A stretch of DNA of 25,375 nucleotides from an uncultured Mycoplasma sp. (lineage in GTDB: Bacteria; Bacillota_I; Bacilli_A; Mycoplasmatales; Metamycoplasmataceae). A program made the position numbers and the translations under genes. The notes beneath the pieces were generated by a model. The model saw nothing but the letters and a program-made list of their open reading frames with translations, ran no database searches and had not been told where the DNA came from. Of this stretch, positions 11,721 through 21,069 are shown piece after piece; the first letter of the stretch is position 1, and each line of letters begins with the position of its first letter. The stretch lies in the NCBI GenBank assembly GCA_949284615.1, contig CASDWL010000022.1, positions 1 to 25,375 of the forward strand. The letters are read 5' to 3'.

Positions 11721-13097
11721 ATGGCAACACTAGAATTAGCAAATATAATAAATTTTATTAATGATGAACGAGAAGAAAAAACCTTCTCAATTAAAGGGGT
11801 TTTTAGTGAAGATAAAAAAATATTCATTAAAAAAGATCAATATATTTTTGATGATATAGAAAATGAGATATCTTATCTTTATTTAGGTTCTAAGAATGAT
11901 TTTGACATTAATAAATTAAATGAAGCAATTAATTTAATTTTAAAAAACAATTTGAGATCATATCAAATTGACTCATTATCTTTTATTACAAAAAAAGTGA
12001 AATTAGATGATGTAGTAAAATCATTTATTTATAATTGACATGATATAAATGGAAAACAATTTAATTTAAAAACACAAAAAATAAAGTTTAAACCAACATA
12101 TTTATTGATTAATGAATTCAAAGATAAATGATTTGAAGATATTTTAATAGCATCTCAAATTTCAGAAATTAAAACTTTACAAAATATGGCTCCTAATATT
12201 TTAACTATTAATAAATTTGTTTCTTATGCAAAAAATTTATGCAATCAGAATAAATTATTAAAACTAAATGTTTTAGATCAAAATGACTTAAAGAAATTAG
12301 GCATGAATTTAATATTAGGTGTAAACTCTGGATCAAAAGAAAGTGCTAAAGTAATTGTTATAGAATATAAAGGTAAACCTAACTCTAAACAAAAAATATC
12401 TTTTATAGGAAAAGGAATTATTTTCGATTCAGGTGGATATAACTTAAAAACACCAGGTAAGTACATGAATGATATGAAATTTGATATGTCAGGTTCTGCT
12501 ATTGCTCTTTTATTAGTAGACACATTATCTAAATTAAAAATGAAAAAGAATGTTTCATGTGTTATTCCAGTCACAGACAATATGATTGATTCTCTAGGTC
12601 AATTACCAGAAACTATCATTACCTCTATGAGCGGGAAAACAGTAGAAGTTGTAAATACTGATGCTGAAGGTAGGTTAATATTAGCTGATGCAATAACATA
12701 TGCTGCCAAGAAATTAAATTCATCCTTAATAATTGATTTATCAACATTAACCGGAACAGTTGTATATGCTTTGGGAAAATATACAGGTGCCTGATCTTCT
12801 AAAGATCAAAATTGAGCATTGCTAGAAAAATCTGCTAAAAAACAGAATGAATTAATTTGAAGAATGCCATTAAATGATATCTTTTTACAATCATTATATA
12901 AAAATACTCATGCTGATATTTTATCTTGTTCAAACACAGATAAGCCAGATTCTAATATAGCTGCAGCATGGTTAAATCTATTTGCGAATGGCAAAGATTA
13001 TATTCATCTAGATATTGCAGGAAGCGCAGATGAGAATTCATCAGGTAAAGCTCCAATGTTTAAAACATTAATTGATTTTGTCAATTCATTAAATTAA
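11721..13097 (+). CDS. Leucyl aminopeptidase, M17 family (tandem copy 2)
   Basis: This 458-residue protein is a paralogue of the preceding gene, clearly alike in the catalytic domain and weakly in the N-terminal domain. Catalytic and metal residues are kept: Lys231, Asp236, Lys243, Asp255, Asp314, Glu316 and Arg318. One extra residue separates Lys243 from Asp255 compared with copy 1. An in-frame ATG at 11697 was rejected because it lies inside copy 1; the ATG at 11721, one base after that stop, is preferred. There is no Shine-Dalgarno, so translation is probably coupled. The segments LIWRMP and YIHLDIAG match copy 1 closely. Both copies look active, possibly with different peptide preference or as a mixed hexamer (inference). 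Confidence 0.94.
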
Positions 13098-13102
13098 TTT
13101 AT

Positions 13103-13912
13103 TTACATAATAATGTATTTTTTTAACATATTTTTAACAGAACCGAATTCTTTAATGATATCTGTTACTTTTGCATCCATAATAATTTCTTTATTAGCTA
13201 AAATAATTATTCTATCAACCATATCTTCAATGCAATCAATATCATGGCTAATAATTACAAGTGTAATTTTATTTTTTTCACAAAAATTTAAAATATAATT
13301 TTGTAATTTATTTTTAATAGCAATATCTAAACCTGTTGTAAATTCATCTAAAAATAAAATTTTTGGAGAACCAATCATTGATATGAAAACATTTATTCTT
13401 TGTTGCTGACCTCCAGAAAGTTTTGAAATCTTTGTATTCATAATTTTATCTATTTCAAATGCTTTAATTCCTTCTTCAATTTCAGCTCTTTTTTCTTCTG
13501 AATTAGTTAATTTAATTGCAAATTCAATTAAATCTTTTGGTGTTAAAGAAACAGGAAATTTTAAATCTTGAAATTGAACTGATAATTTCTCATAAGGTGT
13601 TTTATCATAATCAAACAAATATTTAATAGTACCAGTTTTTGGTTTTATGAATCCTGCAACTGTAGAAATTGTTAATGTTTTTCCTGAACCATTAGGACCT
13701 AAAAAAGCCAGCCTTTCATTGTCATAAATCTCAAAACTAATATCTTTATAAATTTCTCTATGATCAAAAGAATGTGAAATGTTATTTACTAAAACTAATG
13801 GTTTCATTGAAGAATATGTTTCTTTTTTAATAAACTTACTTAAGTTTGAATATGGATTATTGTTAATTTCAAGATTGTTGTTATTAATATTTTTTCTTTT
13901 TCACTTTATCAT
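13103..13912 (-). CDS. ABC transporter ATP-binding protein
   Basis: This is the nucleotide-binding subunit of an ABC-2-type exporter, 269 residues from the preferred ATG at 13912. Motifs are complete: Walker A GPNGSGKT (residues 72-79), Q-loop FQD, signature LSGGQQQR, Walker B ILFLDE and H-loop ISHD. The ATG at 13807 gives a core of 234 residues that already begins like an ABC domain (MKPLVLVNNISHSF), but it has no Shine-Dalgarno. The upstream ATG has AGGTAG nearby and begins 5 bases after the permease stop. It adds 35 residues rich in Asn and Lys, including one TGA-encoded Trp, with no known role. The permease directly upstream is the obvious partner. Function is clear at family level; the substrate is unknown. 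Confidence 0.9.
13104..13124 (+). terminator. Weak intrinsic terminator of the aminopeptidase operon
   Basis: TACAT and ATGTA (13104-13108 and 13113-13117) form a 5-bp stem with a 4-base loop, followed by seven T on the plus strand. The stem is AT-rich and weak. It starts 6 bases after the aminopeptidase stop and lies inside the last codons of the convergent ATPase gene. There is no T-run in the opposite direction. Confidence 0.35.
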
Positions 13913-13917
13913 GATTA

Positions 13918-14976
13918 CTACCTACTTGTCCAATTAAATTTTTTAATTGCCACTGCAAAAAATACTGTTGTTAGCACGTAAGGCATAATTATATTTAATA
14001 TTAATTGTCATGAACTATATACATCTGTTGATTTTATTTTTGTTATTACAATTGGCAATTCATTTTCAAATTGAGAAATATCAACTTTTGCAATTAAATT
14101 TGGTGGTGTTTCACTTACAACTGAATAATAACTAAAACTAAACATCTTATATGTATTAGTTAAATCAAATATTCCTGAAAAATTATAATTTTTTACATTT
14201 TCTTCATAAAATGCAATAGTTCCATTATCGAATTGAATAGGATTACTTGCAGGATCTCCAGGAAAAGTTGTTGAGATTTCTCACAATAGATCAAGAGTTT
14301 CTTTGTTGTTATTATCCAAAACCATATTCATCATATTTAAGCTATAAGATGCTGGAGAAAATAATGTTACAATCTTTATTGCCATTGATCTTGCCAAAAT
14401 ATTAACGGGAATAAATTGACCAGAAAATGTTATAGAAACAATTATTAATGCAAAAGCTAAAATTTGAATCAAAATAATTTTGTTAATTAAAACACCTATT
14501 AACAGACCAAATGATAAACATGAAAAATAAACATTAAATAATGAATAAATTAGCTCTAGTCATCTTATATCTTGAAAAACTTTTGGAGCTTCTGTTCCTA
14601 AAAATGTTGCATATAAAAGCAAAATAATTAATGAGGATGATAATATTGCTATAAAGTTATATGAAAGAATTAATAGTGAAAATTTTGATTTAGTGACTTT
14701 GGAAATTGAAATTTTTCTTGAAATGATTGATGTTTTAAATTCCACTATCATTTGAGGAAGAGAAATAAAACATAGAGGTAAAATTGAAAAAGAAAAATAA
14801 GCAGATAATCCACTAGTAAATAATGTGATTTGATCCTGACCTAAAATTCTATAAATTAGCATTAAAAAAAATGGAATACTAAGAGCAGATAAAGGACCTG
14901 TTTTAGATTTTCAAAAATGTTTATTAATTAATTCAAGAGTAGCAATTTCTTCTCTATTTTTTTTGAAATTTAACAT
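13918..14976 (-). CDS. ABC-2 type transporter permease
   Basis: This 352-residue membrane protein is encoded upstream of the ATPase in the same operon. The order of features is a short charged N-terminus, then hydrophobic segments at about residues 30-50, 58-80, 110-135, 150-170 and 178-205, then a hydrophilic stretch of about 110 residues, probably outside the cell, and a last segment near 325-345. This fits the ABC-2 permease fold used for exporting lipids, polysaccharides or drugs; the substrate cannot be read from the sequence. The start ATG is preceded by TATAAT only 6 bases upstream on the minus strand and by no Shine-Dalgarno. The stop codon lies 5 bases before the ATPase start. Family confidence is good from topology and the ATPase partner rather than from a single motif. 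Confidence 0.85.
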
Positions 14977-14982
14977 AATAAA

Positions 14983-14988
14983 ATTATA
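14983..14988 (-). promoter_or_regulatory. -10 box of the ABC permease, probable leaderless start
   Basis: On the minus strand TATAAT is followed by 6 bases (TTTATT) and the permease ATG. No Shine-Dalgarno and no clear -35 can be seen. The box lies in the 42-base gap after the deoA-like gene, so the ABC pair may have its own promoter besides read-through. Confidence 0.5.
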
Positions 14989-15018
14989 GCAATAATAATC
15001 TTTTATCACTATTTTAGT

Positions 15019-16314
15019 TTATTTTAATTTATCAATGATAATTGATGAATTATGTTGTTTACTTTCAATAGAAATAGAGTCTCAAACTTCTTTAGATAAA
15101 GATGAATCAATTTCATTATTTGAATAAAAAATCATAATTACATCATCTTTATTAACATAATCATCTGAAACTTTTTTTAATTCAATTCCTGCTTCTGGAT
15201 CAATTATGTCATCTTTTGTTTTTCTTCCTGCACCTAATTTCATTGCAATATTTCCTAAAATAGCAGAATTTTTTAAATTTAAATATCCATTTTTATTTGC
15301 TTTAATTTCTAATTTATATTTTGGATTTCATCAATTTTCTTGACAAATGATATTTGAATTGCCACCTTGATTTTCTATCATTTCTAAAAATTTATTGTAG
15401 GCTTTATGTGAATTTATGGAATCATCAATTAATTTTTTAGCTTCCATTTTATCTTTAACAATTTTTGATTGCAACAACATTTCAATTGAAGACGAATAAA
15501 TTAAATCCATAAATCTTTTATCTCCATTACCTTTTAGAGATTCAAGAGCTTCTAGAATTTCATTTTTATTACCAATCATTTTTCCTAATGGTTGTTCCAT
15601 ATTAGTTATTTCTGCTCTTACATCTTTTTTTAGTTTCTTTCCTATAGATATCATTCATTTAGCTAATTCAATAGCATCCTCTTTGGTTTTCATGAATGCC
15701 CCTGAACCACACTTTACATCTAATAAAATTGCATCAGAACCTGTAGCCAACTTTTTAGACATTATAGATGAAGCTATTAATGGCATTGAATTCACTGTTC
15801 CTGTAACATCTCTTAATGCATATAATTTTTTATCAGCAGGAACTAAATCATCTGTTTGACCAATAATTGCTATGTTAGATTTTTTTAATAGCTTTTTGAA
15901 TTTAGAATCATCCATATAGCAACTAAATCCTGGTATTGATTCTAATTTATCAATAGTTCCACCTGTATGACCCAAACCTCTACCTGACATTTTTGCAAAA
16001 ATAACACCTATTGATGCAACAATTGGACCTAAAACTAAAGATACCTTGTCTCCAACGCCTCCTGTAGAATGTTTATCAACTTTAATGCCTTTTATATCTG
16101 AAAGATCAATGATTTTTCCTGTATTCATCATTGATGTAGTCAAAAATGTTGCTTCTTTTAAATTCATCCCATTTAGTAAAATGGCCATCAATAAAGATGA
16201 CATTTGATAATCAGGAATTTTATTATTAGTGTAATTATTAACAAAAAAATCAATTTCTTCTTTTGTTAATTCTTTTTTATTTTTTTTGTTTTCAATAATA
16301 TCTAAAATTGTCAT
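15019..16314 (-). CDS. deoA: Pyrimidine-nucleoside (thymidine) phosphorylase
   Basis: This enzyme cleaves thymidine, deoxyuridine or uridine with phosphate to the free base and (deoxy)ribose 1-phosphate, in nucleoside salvage. The protein has 431 residues, full length for the family. The family signature [20 protein letters not shown] is at residues 110-129. The phosphate-binding segment [10 protein letters not shown] is at 81-90. The base-binding residues Arg168, Ser183 and Lys187 (LRDV and SIMSKK) have the same numbering as in Bacillus PyNP. The end reads IIDKLK then TAA at 15019-15021. An internal TGA at 15655-15657 encodes Trp, so the gene is not split. It is the first gene of the minus-strand block and is divergent from rimP. 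The symbol deoA versus pdp depends on uridine use, which I cannot decide. Confidence 0.96.
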
Positions 16315-16338
16315 AACAAATAAATTCTTCTAAAACAA

Positions 16339-16344
16339 ATTATA
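16339..16344 (-). promoter_or_regulatory. -10 box of the pyrimidine-nucleoside phosphorylase gene
   Basis: The minus strand reads TATAAT, 24 bases before the ATG at 16314. No well-placed -35 is visible. The resulting mRNA would have a leader of roughly 17 bases. Confidence 0.5.
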
Positions 16345-16395
16345 TCGTTTTGCATATTTTTAAATAGTGTAAAGTTAATGAAATTTTTATAAATT

Positions 16396-16404
16396 TGATA
16401 AAAT
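16396..16404 (+). promoter_or_regulatory. Extended -10 promoter of the rimP-nusA-infB operon
   Basis: TG-A-TAAAAT matches an extended -10 element. TTAATG at 16375-16380, 18 bases upstream, is a poor -35. Transcription from here would start about 10-15 bases before the leader hairpin. TAAAAT at 16405-16410 is an alternative. Confidence 0.45.
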
Positions 16405-16424
16405 TAAAATTACAAATTGAATAG

Positions 16425-16451
16425 AGAAAGGTTGCTAATGGCAATCTTTCT
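16425..16451 (+). promoter_or_regulatory. Leader hairpin upstream of rimP
   Basis: AGAAAGGTTGC (16425-16435) pairs with GCAATCTTTCT (16441-16451) as an 11-bp stem with one G-U pair and a TAATG loop. No T-run follows, so it is not a standard terminator. From memory, a hairpin at this position before rimP (ylxS) is common in Firmicutes; its function here is unknown. Confidence 0.6.
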
Positions 16452-16460
16452 ATTAAAATT

Positions 16461-16467
16461 AGGAGAG
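16461..16467 (+). promoter_or_regulatory. Ribosome binding site fixing the TTG start of rimP
   Basis: AGGAGAG lies 4 bases before TTG at 16472. No ATG or GTG occurs in this frame near the conserved N-terminus, so TTG is the likely start codon. Confidence 0.7.
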
Positions 16468-16471
16468 TAAT

Positions 16472-16909
16472 TTGATTCAAAAAATTAAAGAAAAAATTAA
16501 TTTTGATATTAATTCAATTCAATTTGTAAAAAGAGATGGACTTGTTTTTTTAGATATTGAACTTCCTGAAAAATCGCTAAATGAAATTGAAAAGAAATCT
16601 AAAATTATTTTAGATATAATCAATGAAGTTGATAATAGTGATAGTGATTACTATGTAAATATCTATTCAAGTGGAACTGAAAAAGAAATAAATTTAAAAA
16701 ATATTAATTTTTATTTAGATCAATATATATTAATTAAAGTTAATAAACCTTATTTAAATAAAAATGAATTAGAGGGACACTTAGTAGAAAATAATATTAA
16801 TGATCTTGTAATAAAAATTAACAATAAAGGTAGAATACAAAAACTAAAAATCTTAAAAGAAGATATACATTTCATAAAAACAACTGCAAAAATTAGAAAG
16901 GAAAAATAA
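16472..16909 (+). CDS. rimP: Ribosome maturation factor RimP
   Basis: RimP assists 30S subunit maturation. The protein has 145 residues, close to the family's usual 150. It starts at TTG behind a good Shine-Dalgarno. The N-terminal domain keeps the pattern of hydrophobic strands and ends at YYVNIYSSG (about residues 64-72), matching the family's xLEVSSPG. The C-terminal SH3-like domain follows (about 82-140). Sequence similarity alone is modest, but the position directly before nusA is the conserved bacterial gene order. It is the first gene of the rimP-nusA-ylxR-infB operon, with a leader hairpin upstream. nusA begins 1 base after its stop. Confidence 0.9.
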   Translation: MIQKIKEKINFDINSIQFVKRDGLVFLDIELPEKSLNEIEKKSKIILDIINEVDNSDSDYYVNIYSSGTEKEINLKNINFYLDQYILIKVNKPYLNKNELEGHLVENNINDLVIKINNKGRIQKLKILKEDIHFIKTTAKIRKEK

Positions 16910-16910
16910 T

Positions 16911-18392
16911 ATGGCATCACAAAATAAAAAAAATATTTTAGAATTAATTAATTTTGTATCAACAACAAAAAATATTGATAGAAAAATAATTATTGATTTT
17001 TTAAGAAATTCTATTCAAAGAATTGTTAATTCTCAATTAGATCCTGATGCTGAAATAACACTAGAAATTAAAGATGATGAATTAATATTGTCTAACTTAA
17101 AAAAAATGGTTATTTCAGATGATGAAGAATATAAAAATGATTCTGAAATTGTAGACATTCATTTATCAAAAGCTAGAGAAATTGATCCTAATGCAAAAAT
17201 AGGAGATACTGTTGCATCTCAAATAACTTTTGATAATTTTTCTAGATCTCTTTATTCTAAAATAGAACAATCTTTTAGAATTGAAATTATCAATTGAGAA
17301 AAAAGAAGAATTTATGAAAAATACCAACCATTAATTGGAACAGTTGTAGAAGCAAAATTAGAAGAAGATTTTGGTGGAAGAGGAGCAACATTCACATTAG
17401 AAGATGGAACACTTTGTTATATGCCATCTAAATATCAAAATCAAAATATCAAATTAACTGAAAAAAAATATCACAATGTAACAATTGAAGAAGTTTATGA
17501 AAATTCAAAAAGTTATCAAGTTCTTGTTTCTAATGACTCTCCAAATAAAATTAGAGAAATTTTAAAAAGAGATATACCTGAAATAGAAAATGGAGATATT
17601 CAAATTGTAAGTATTTCTAGAATAAAAGGCGAAAGAGCAAAAATTTCATTTAGAAAAAATCCTAAGTTAGAAAATGATATTGATGTAATTGGATGCATTA
17701 TAGGAAAAAATGGAGATAGAATTGAAAATGTTTCTCGAGAATTAGGAGAGAAAATTGATGTTATCTTATATTCAGATAATATTAATGAATATATTGCAAA
17801 CTCATTAAGTCCTGCAAAAATTATTTCAATTAATAAAAAATCAGGAACAAATGATTATTTAGTTGTTGTACCTGATAGACACAATACTATTGCTATAGGA
17901 AGAAAAGGGGCAAATGTTAAATTAACAGTAGAATTAATCAGAGTTAACATTGATATTTGTTCATATTCATATGCCTTAGAAAATAATATTCCTATTCATT
18001 GAAATGGAAATATTACAAAAGAAGAATTGAATAACATTGAAAATGAAAGTATTCCTACTAGAAGAAATAATATTAGAAGAAACCCCGTTAATAAAACTAA
18101 TTGAAAAAATACAAATTATTCAAGTTTATTAGACTTAGAAAAAGAAATTGATGAGTATAATTCAGAAATTCTTTCATATTCACCTGTAGATTACTCACAA
18201 TTTACAATTAATACTAAAGAAGATAATAAACATGTTGAAAATCTAGAAATAGATAATTTAAATCATGATGATCATAAAATAAATACTAGTGAAATTAAAC
18301 ATGTTAATGAAAACTTTAAATTTGATAAAGATTTAATTGGTGATATCGATTTAAGCGATTACGATTTTGATGATTTTGATGATGATTTTTAA
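16911..18392 (+). CDS. nusA: Transcription termination/antitermination protein NusA
   Basis: NusA binds RNA polymerase and nascent RNA and influences pausing, termination and antitermination. The protein has 493 residues. Domains in order: RNAP-binding N-terminal domain (about 1-130), S1 domain (about 140-200, LIGTVVEAKLEEDFGGRG), KH1 (about 225-290, with IGCIIGKNGDRI), and KH2 (about 295-362, with IAIGRKGANVKL). After Trp364 comes a tail of about 130 residues, unusual in composition: first basic and Asn-rich, then acidic, ending SDYDFDDFDDDF. It is not an obvious AR repeat as in enterobacterial NusA. GAAAGGAA upstream serves as the Shine-Dalgarno. The gene follows rimP by 1 base. The identification is secure; the role of the tail is unknown. 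Confidence 0.97.
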
Positions 18393-18411
18393 TCAATAAT
18401 TTTAATTCAAT

Positions 18412-18678
18412 ATGATTTCAAGAAAATGCATTGTAACAGGAAAAATATTACCAGTAAATCAATTAATTAAATTTGTTTTATTGAAAGACAAAAGCATTGT
18501 TTTAGAAAAAGACAAAAAAATTTATGGAAGAGGCGCTTATTGTACAAAAGACATAAAAATTATTGAAGATTTATTTAAAAAAAAATATTTAAATAAATCT
18601 TTTAAGCAAAATATTCTTCCAGAAATATATAATGAATTAAGAGAGGAGGTGTATAAATATGTCAAAAATGAAAAATAA
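18412..18678 (+). CDS. rnpM: YlxR/RnpM (DUF448) RNA-binding protein
   Basis: The protein has 88 residues. It carries the hallmark of the YlxR family, [19 protein letters not shown] (residues 4-22), and the later GRGAYC (about 40-45). In Bacillus subtilis the homologue, renamed RnpM, binds RNase P RNA and modulates it; the same role is inferred here. The location between nusA and infB is the conserved order. No Shine-Dalgarno is visible before the ATG. Its last 20 bases overlap the start of infB, and its coding sequence contains the infB ribosome binding site. Confidence 0.92.
   Translation: MISRKCIVTGKILPVNQLIKFVLLKDKSIVLEKDKKIYGRGAYCTKDIKIIEDLFKKKYLNKSFKQNILPEIYNELREEVYKYVKNEK
18644..18651 (+). 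promoter_or_regulatory. Strong Shine-Dalgarno of infB inside ylxR
   Basis: AGGAGGTG, a near-perfect anti-16S match, lies 7 bases before the infB ATG at 18659 and within the ylxR coding sequence. It is the best ribosome binding site in the window and decides this start. Confidence 0.85.
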
Positions 18679-20470
18679 GAGAATATCTAATGATGAAGAA
18701 ATAAAAAATCAGTTAGTTGATATCAAAGTGGAACTTAAAGATGGTGTTTTCATTTTCACAGGACCAATGAGCGTTAATGAGTTTGCCAAAAGAATTAATA
18801 AGTCTACTAATGAAATTTTGACAAATTTATTCAAAAAAGGTATTATGTATACTTTAAACTCTATCTTATCAGAAGAAGAAATTGCAGAAATTTGTTTTGA
18901 ATATGGATTTGATTTTAAAAAAGAAATAGAATTAAATGAATCTAATTTTATGGATCATTTTGAGATCAATGATAATAAAGATGAGCTTGTTCCTCGTCCT
19001 CCAATAATAACTATTATGGGTCATGTTGATCATGGTAAAACTACTTTAATTGATAAAATTAGAAAATCTAATATTGCAGCATCAGAAGCTGGAGGAATAA
19101 CTCAACATACAGGTGCATACCAAGTTAGTCATAATAAAAAATTAATTACTTTTTTAGATACACCTGGTCATGAAGCTTTCACTGCTATGAGATTAAATGG
19201 TGCTAAAGTTACGGATATTGTCATTTTAGTTGTTGCGGCAGATGACGGAGTTATGCCTCAAACAGTTGAAGCTATTGATCATGCTAAAGCTGCAAAGGTG
19301 CCAATCATAGTTTTTATTAATAAAATGGATAAACCAAATGCTGATTCTGAAAAAGTAAAAGGTGATTTATCTAAATATGATGTTTTAGCTGAAGACTGAG
19401 GTGGAGATACAACTTTTATTTATGGTTCAGGTTTAACAGGTCAAGGTATAGAAGATCTATTTGAAGCAATTTTATTACAAGCTGATATTTTAGATCTAAA
19501 AGCAAATAAAAATAGATCTCCTATAGGAACAGTTATTGAAGCTAATATTTTAACTGGAAAAGGAACAATAGCAACTTTAATGGTTACTAATGGAACTATA
19601 TACAAAAGAGATTTTATAGTTGCGGGTTCTAACTTTGGAAGAATAAAAACTCTTTTAAGTATAGAAGGAAAAGAAATAGAATCAGCAGGACCAGGTACAC
19701 CTGTTATAATTACAGGGTTAAATTATTTACCTAAATCAGGAGATAAATTTTTAGGTTTTGAAGATGAGAAATTTGCTAAAAAATTAGCAAACAAAAAAGC
19801 TTTTTCAGATAAACAAAATGAATTGGTTAACAAAAACGTTAATTTAAATAATATAGGTGATAAAAAAATTGTTAATTTAATTATTAAAACTGATGTTCAA
19901 GGAACTGCAGAAGCAATAAAATATTCTTTATCAAAACTATCTAATAAAGATGTCATAATTAACATAATAAGATATTCAAGTGGTTCAATCACAAATTCAG
20001 ACATTTTACTTGCAAAAGCTTCAAATGCTATAATTTTTGCATTTAATTTAAAAGTAGATGCTTCAATTAGAAATCAAGCTTCTCAAGAAAAAATTATTAT
20101 CAAAACTTCTTCAATTATTTACGAAATTATTGAAGAAGTTGAAAATATAGTTAAATCATATGGTGAACCTGAATATGAAGAAATTAAAGTGGGAGAAGCT
20201 ATAATACAAAAAATATTCTTCTATTCTAAAGTTGGAAATATTGCCGGTTGTTTGGCAACAAATGGAACAATTAAAATAAATACTAAGATGAAATTGCTTA
20301 GAAATAATAAAATTATTCATGAAGGAATTTTAGAGACTCTTCAACATGGAAAAGATTCAATTAAAAAAATAGAAAAAGGTAAAGAATTTGGAACACATGT
20401 CAAAGATTTTAATGATATTCAAGAAGGAGACATTATTGAAACATATGAAAATGTTTTAATAAATAAATAA
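18659..20470 (+). CDS. infB: Translation initiation factor IF-2
   Basis: IF-2 is the GTPase that delivers initiator tRNA to the 30S subunit and promotes subunit joining. The protein has 603 residues, a short form typical of Mollicutes, with a reduced N-terminal region. An IF2N-like module ([20 protein letters not shown]) sits near residues 34-53. The G-domain motifs are complete: GHVDHGKT (121-128), the switch I region ending [16 protein letters not shown], and NKMD. Domains II to IV follow, with the conserved [10 protein letters not shown] segment near residue 410. The gene overlaps ylxR by 20 bases and uses a very strong Shine-Dalgarno. One TGA-encoded Trp at 19397-19399 lies in the G domain. 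The identification is secure. Confidence 0.98.
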
Positions 20471-20476
20471 CTAACT

Positions 20477-20722
20477 ATGGCTAAAGATATTATTTTAACT
20501 ACAACTGACATCATTCCAGGTATAGAATATGAGATTATTGGTCTTTGTATTGGTAATAGATTAACATGATTAACATCTAAAGGTGCTTCTGCTACTGCTT
20601 TAGATAGATTGAAAAAAGAAGCAGAAAATATGGGTGCTGATGCTGTTGTGGCAATAAGACCTGATACTACAAAGACAGGATCTCAATGCTATATTGGTAC
20701 AGCAGTAAGGTTTAAAAAATAA
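20477..20722 (+). CDS. YbjQ/UPF0145-family small protein
   Basis: The protein has 81 residues. The sequence matches the YbjQ family (often called heavy-metal-binding): a start of the form ILTTTDIIPG, then IIGLCIG, LTSKGASATALDRLKKEAE, MGADAVVAIR, and a final GTAVRFKK. Members fold as small pentameric rings; their real function is not settled. It lies 6 bases after infB with no Shine-Dalgarno and overlaps rbfA by one base (TAATG), so it is embedded in the translation operon. Its one in-frame TGA encodes Trp and would truncate it under the standard code. The family call is good; metal binding is unproven. Confidence 0.85.
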
Positions 20723-21069
20723 TGAATGAAATTCAAAGAAGAAAAAAAGAATCACATTATTTATTATGAATTGCAAAAATAATTAATGAAGATGTAAAAA
20801 ATGCTAATATCAAAAATGTAACAGTAGTTGATGCAAAATTATCAAAAGATGGATCAGATTTAAAAATCTATATTTTAGCTGCTAATAATGAGAAAAAAAC
20901 CATTGAGACTTTAAACAATATTAGAAATTACATTAAAAAAGAACTGGCAAATTACGATCATTATTCAAGGAAGATTCCAAATATTATTTTCAAAATAGAT
21001 GAAGTATCAAAGCAAAGCCAAAAAATAGAAGAAATTTTGAAAAAAATAAAGGATGAAAATGAAAAATAA
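20722..21069 (+). CDS. rbfA: Ribosome-binding factor A
   Basis: RbfA is a KH-fold assembly factor for the 30S subunit, acting near the 5' end of 16S rRNA. The protein has 115 residues, the usual size. It begins MNEIQRRKKESHYLLWIAKI, like the family's opening helix. Other features are VTVVDAKLSKDGSDLKIYI, the following helix, then KIPNIIFKIDEV, matching the family's (R)xxPxLxFxxD, and a lysine-rich helical tail. The start ATG shares one base with the previous stop, and the end overlaps the mnmG start by 11 bases. A position soon after infB is the conserved arrangement. The function is inferred from family and context. Confidence 0.9.

Noticed and set aside
12278..12580. Minus-strand open frame within the second aminopeptidase, and similar antisense frames at 5616-5813, 6604-6810, 7437-7691 and 22861-23064
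   Set aside because: Each lies opposite a conserved or better supported gene, has no ribosome binding site and resembles no family.
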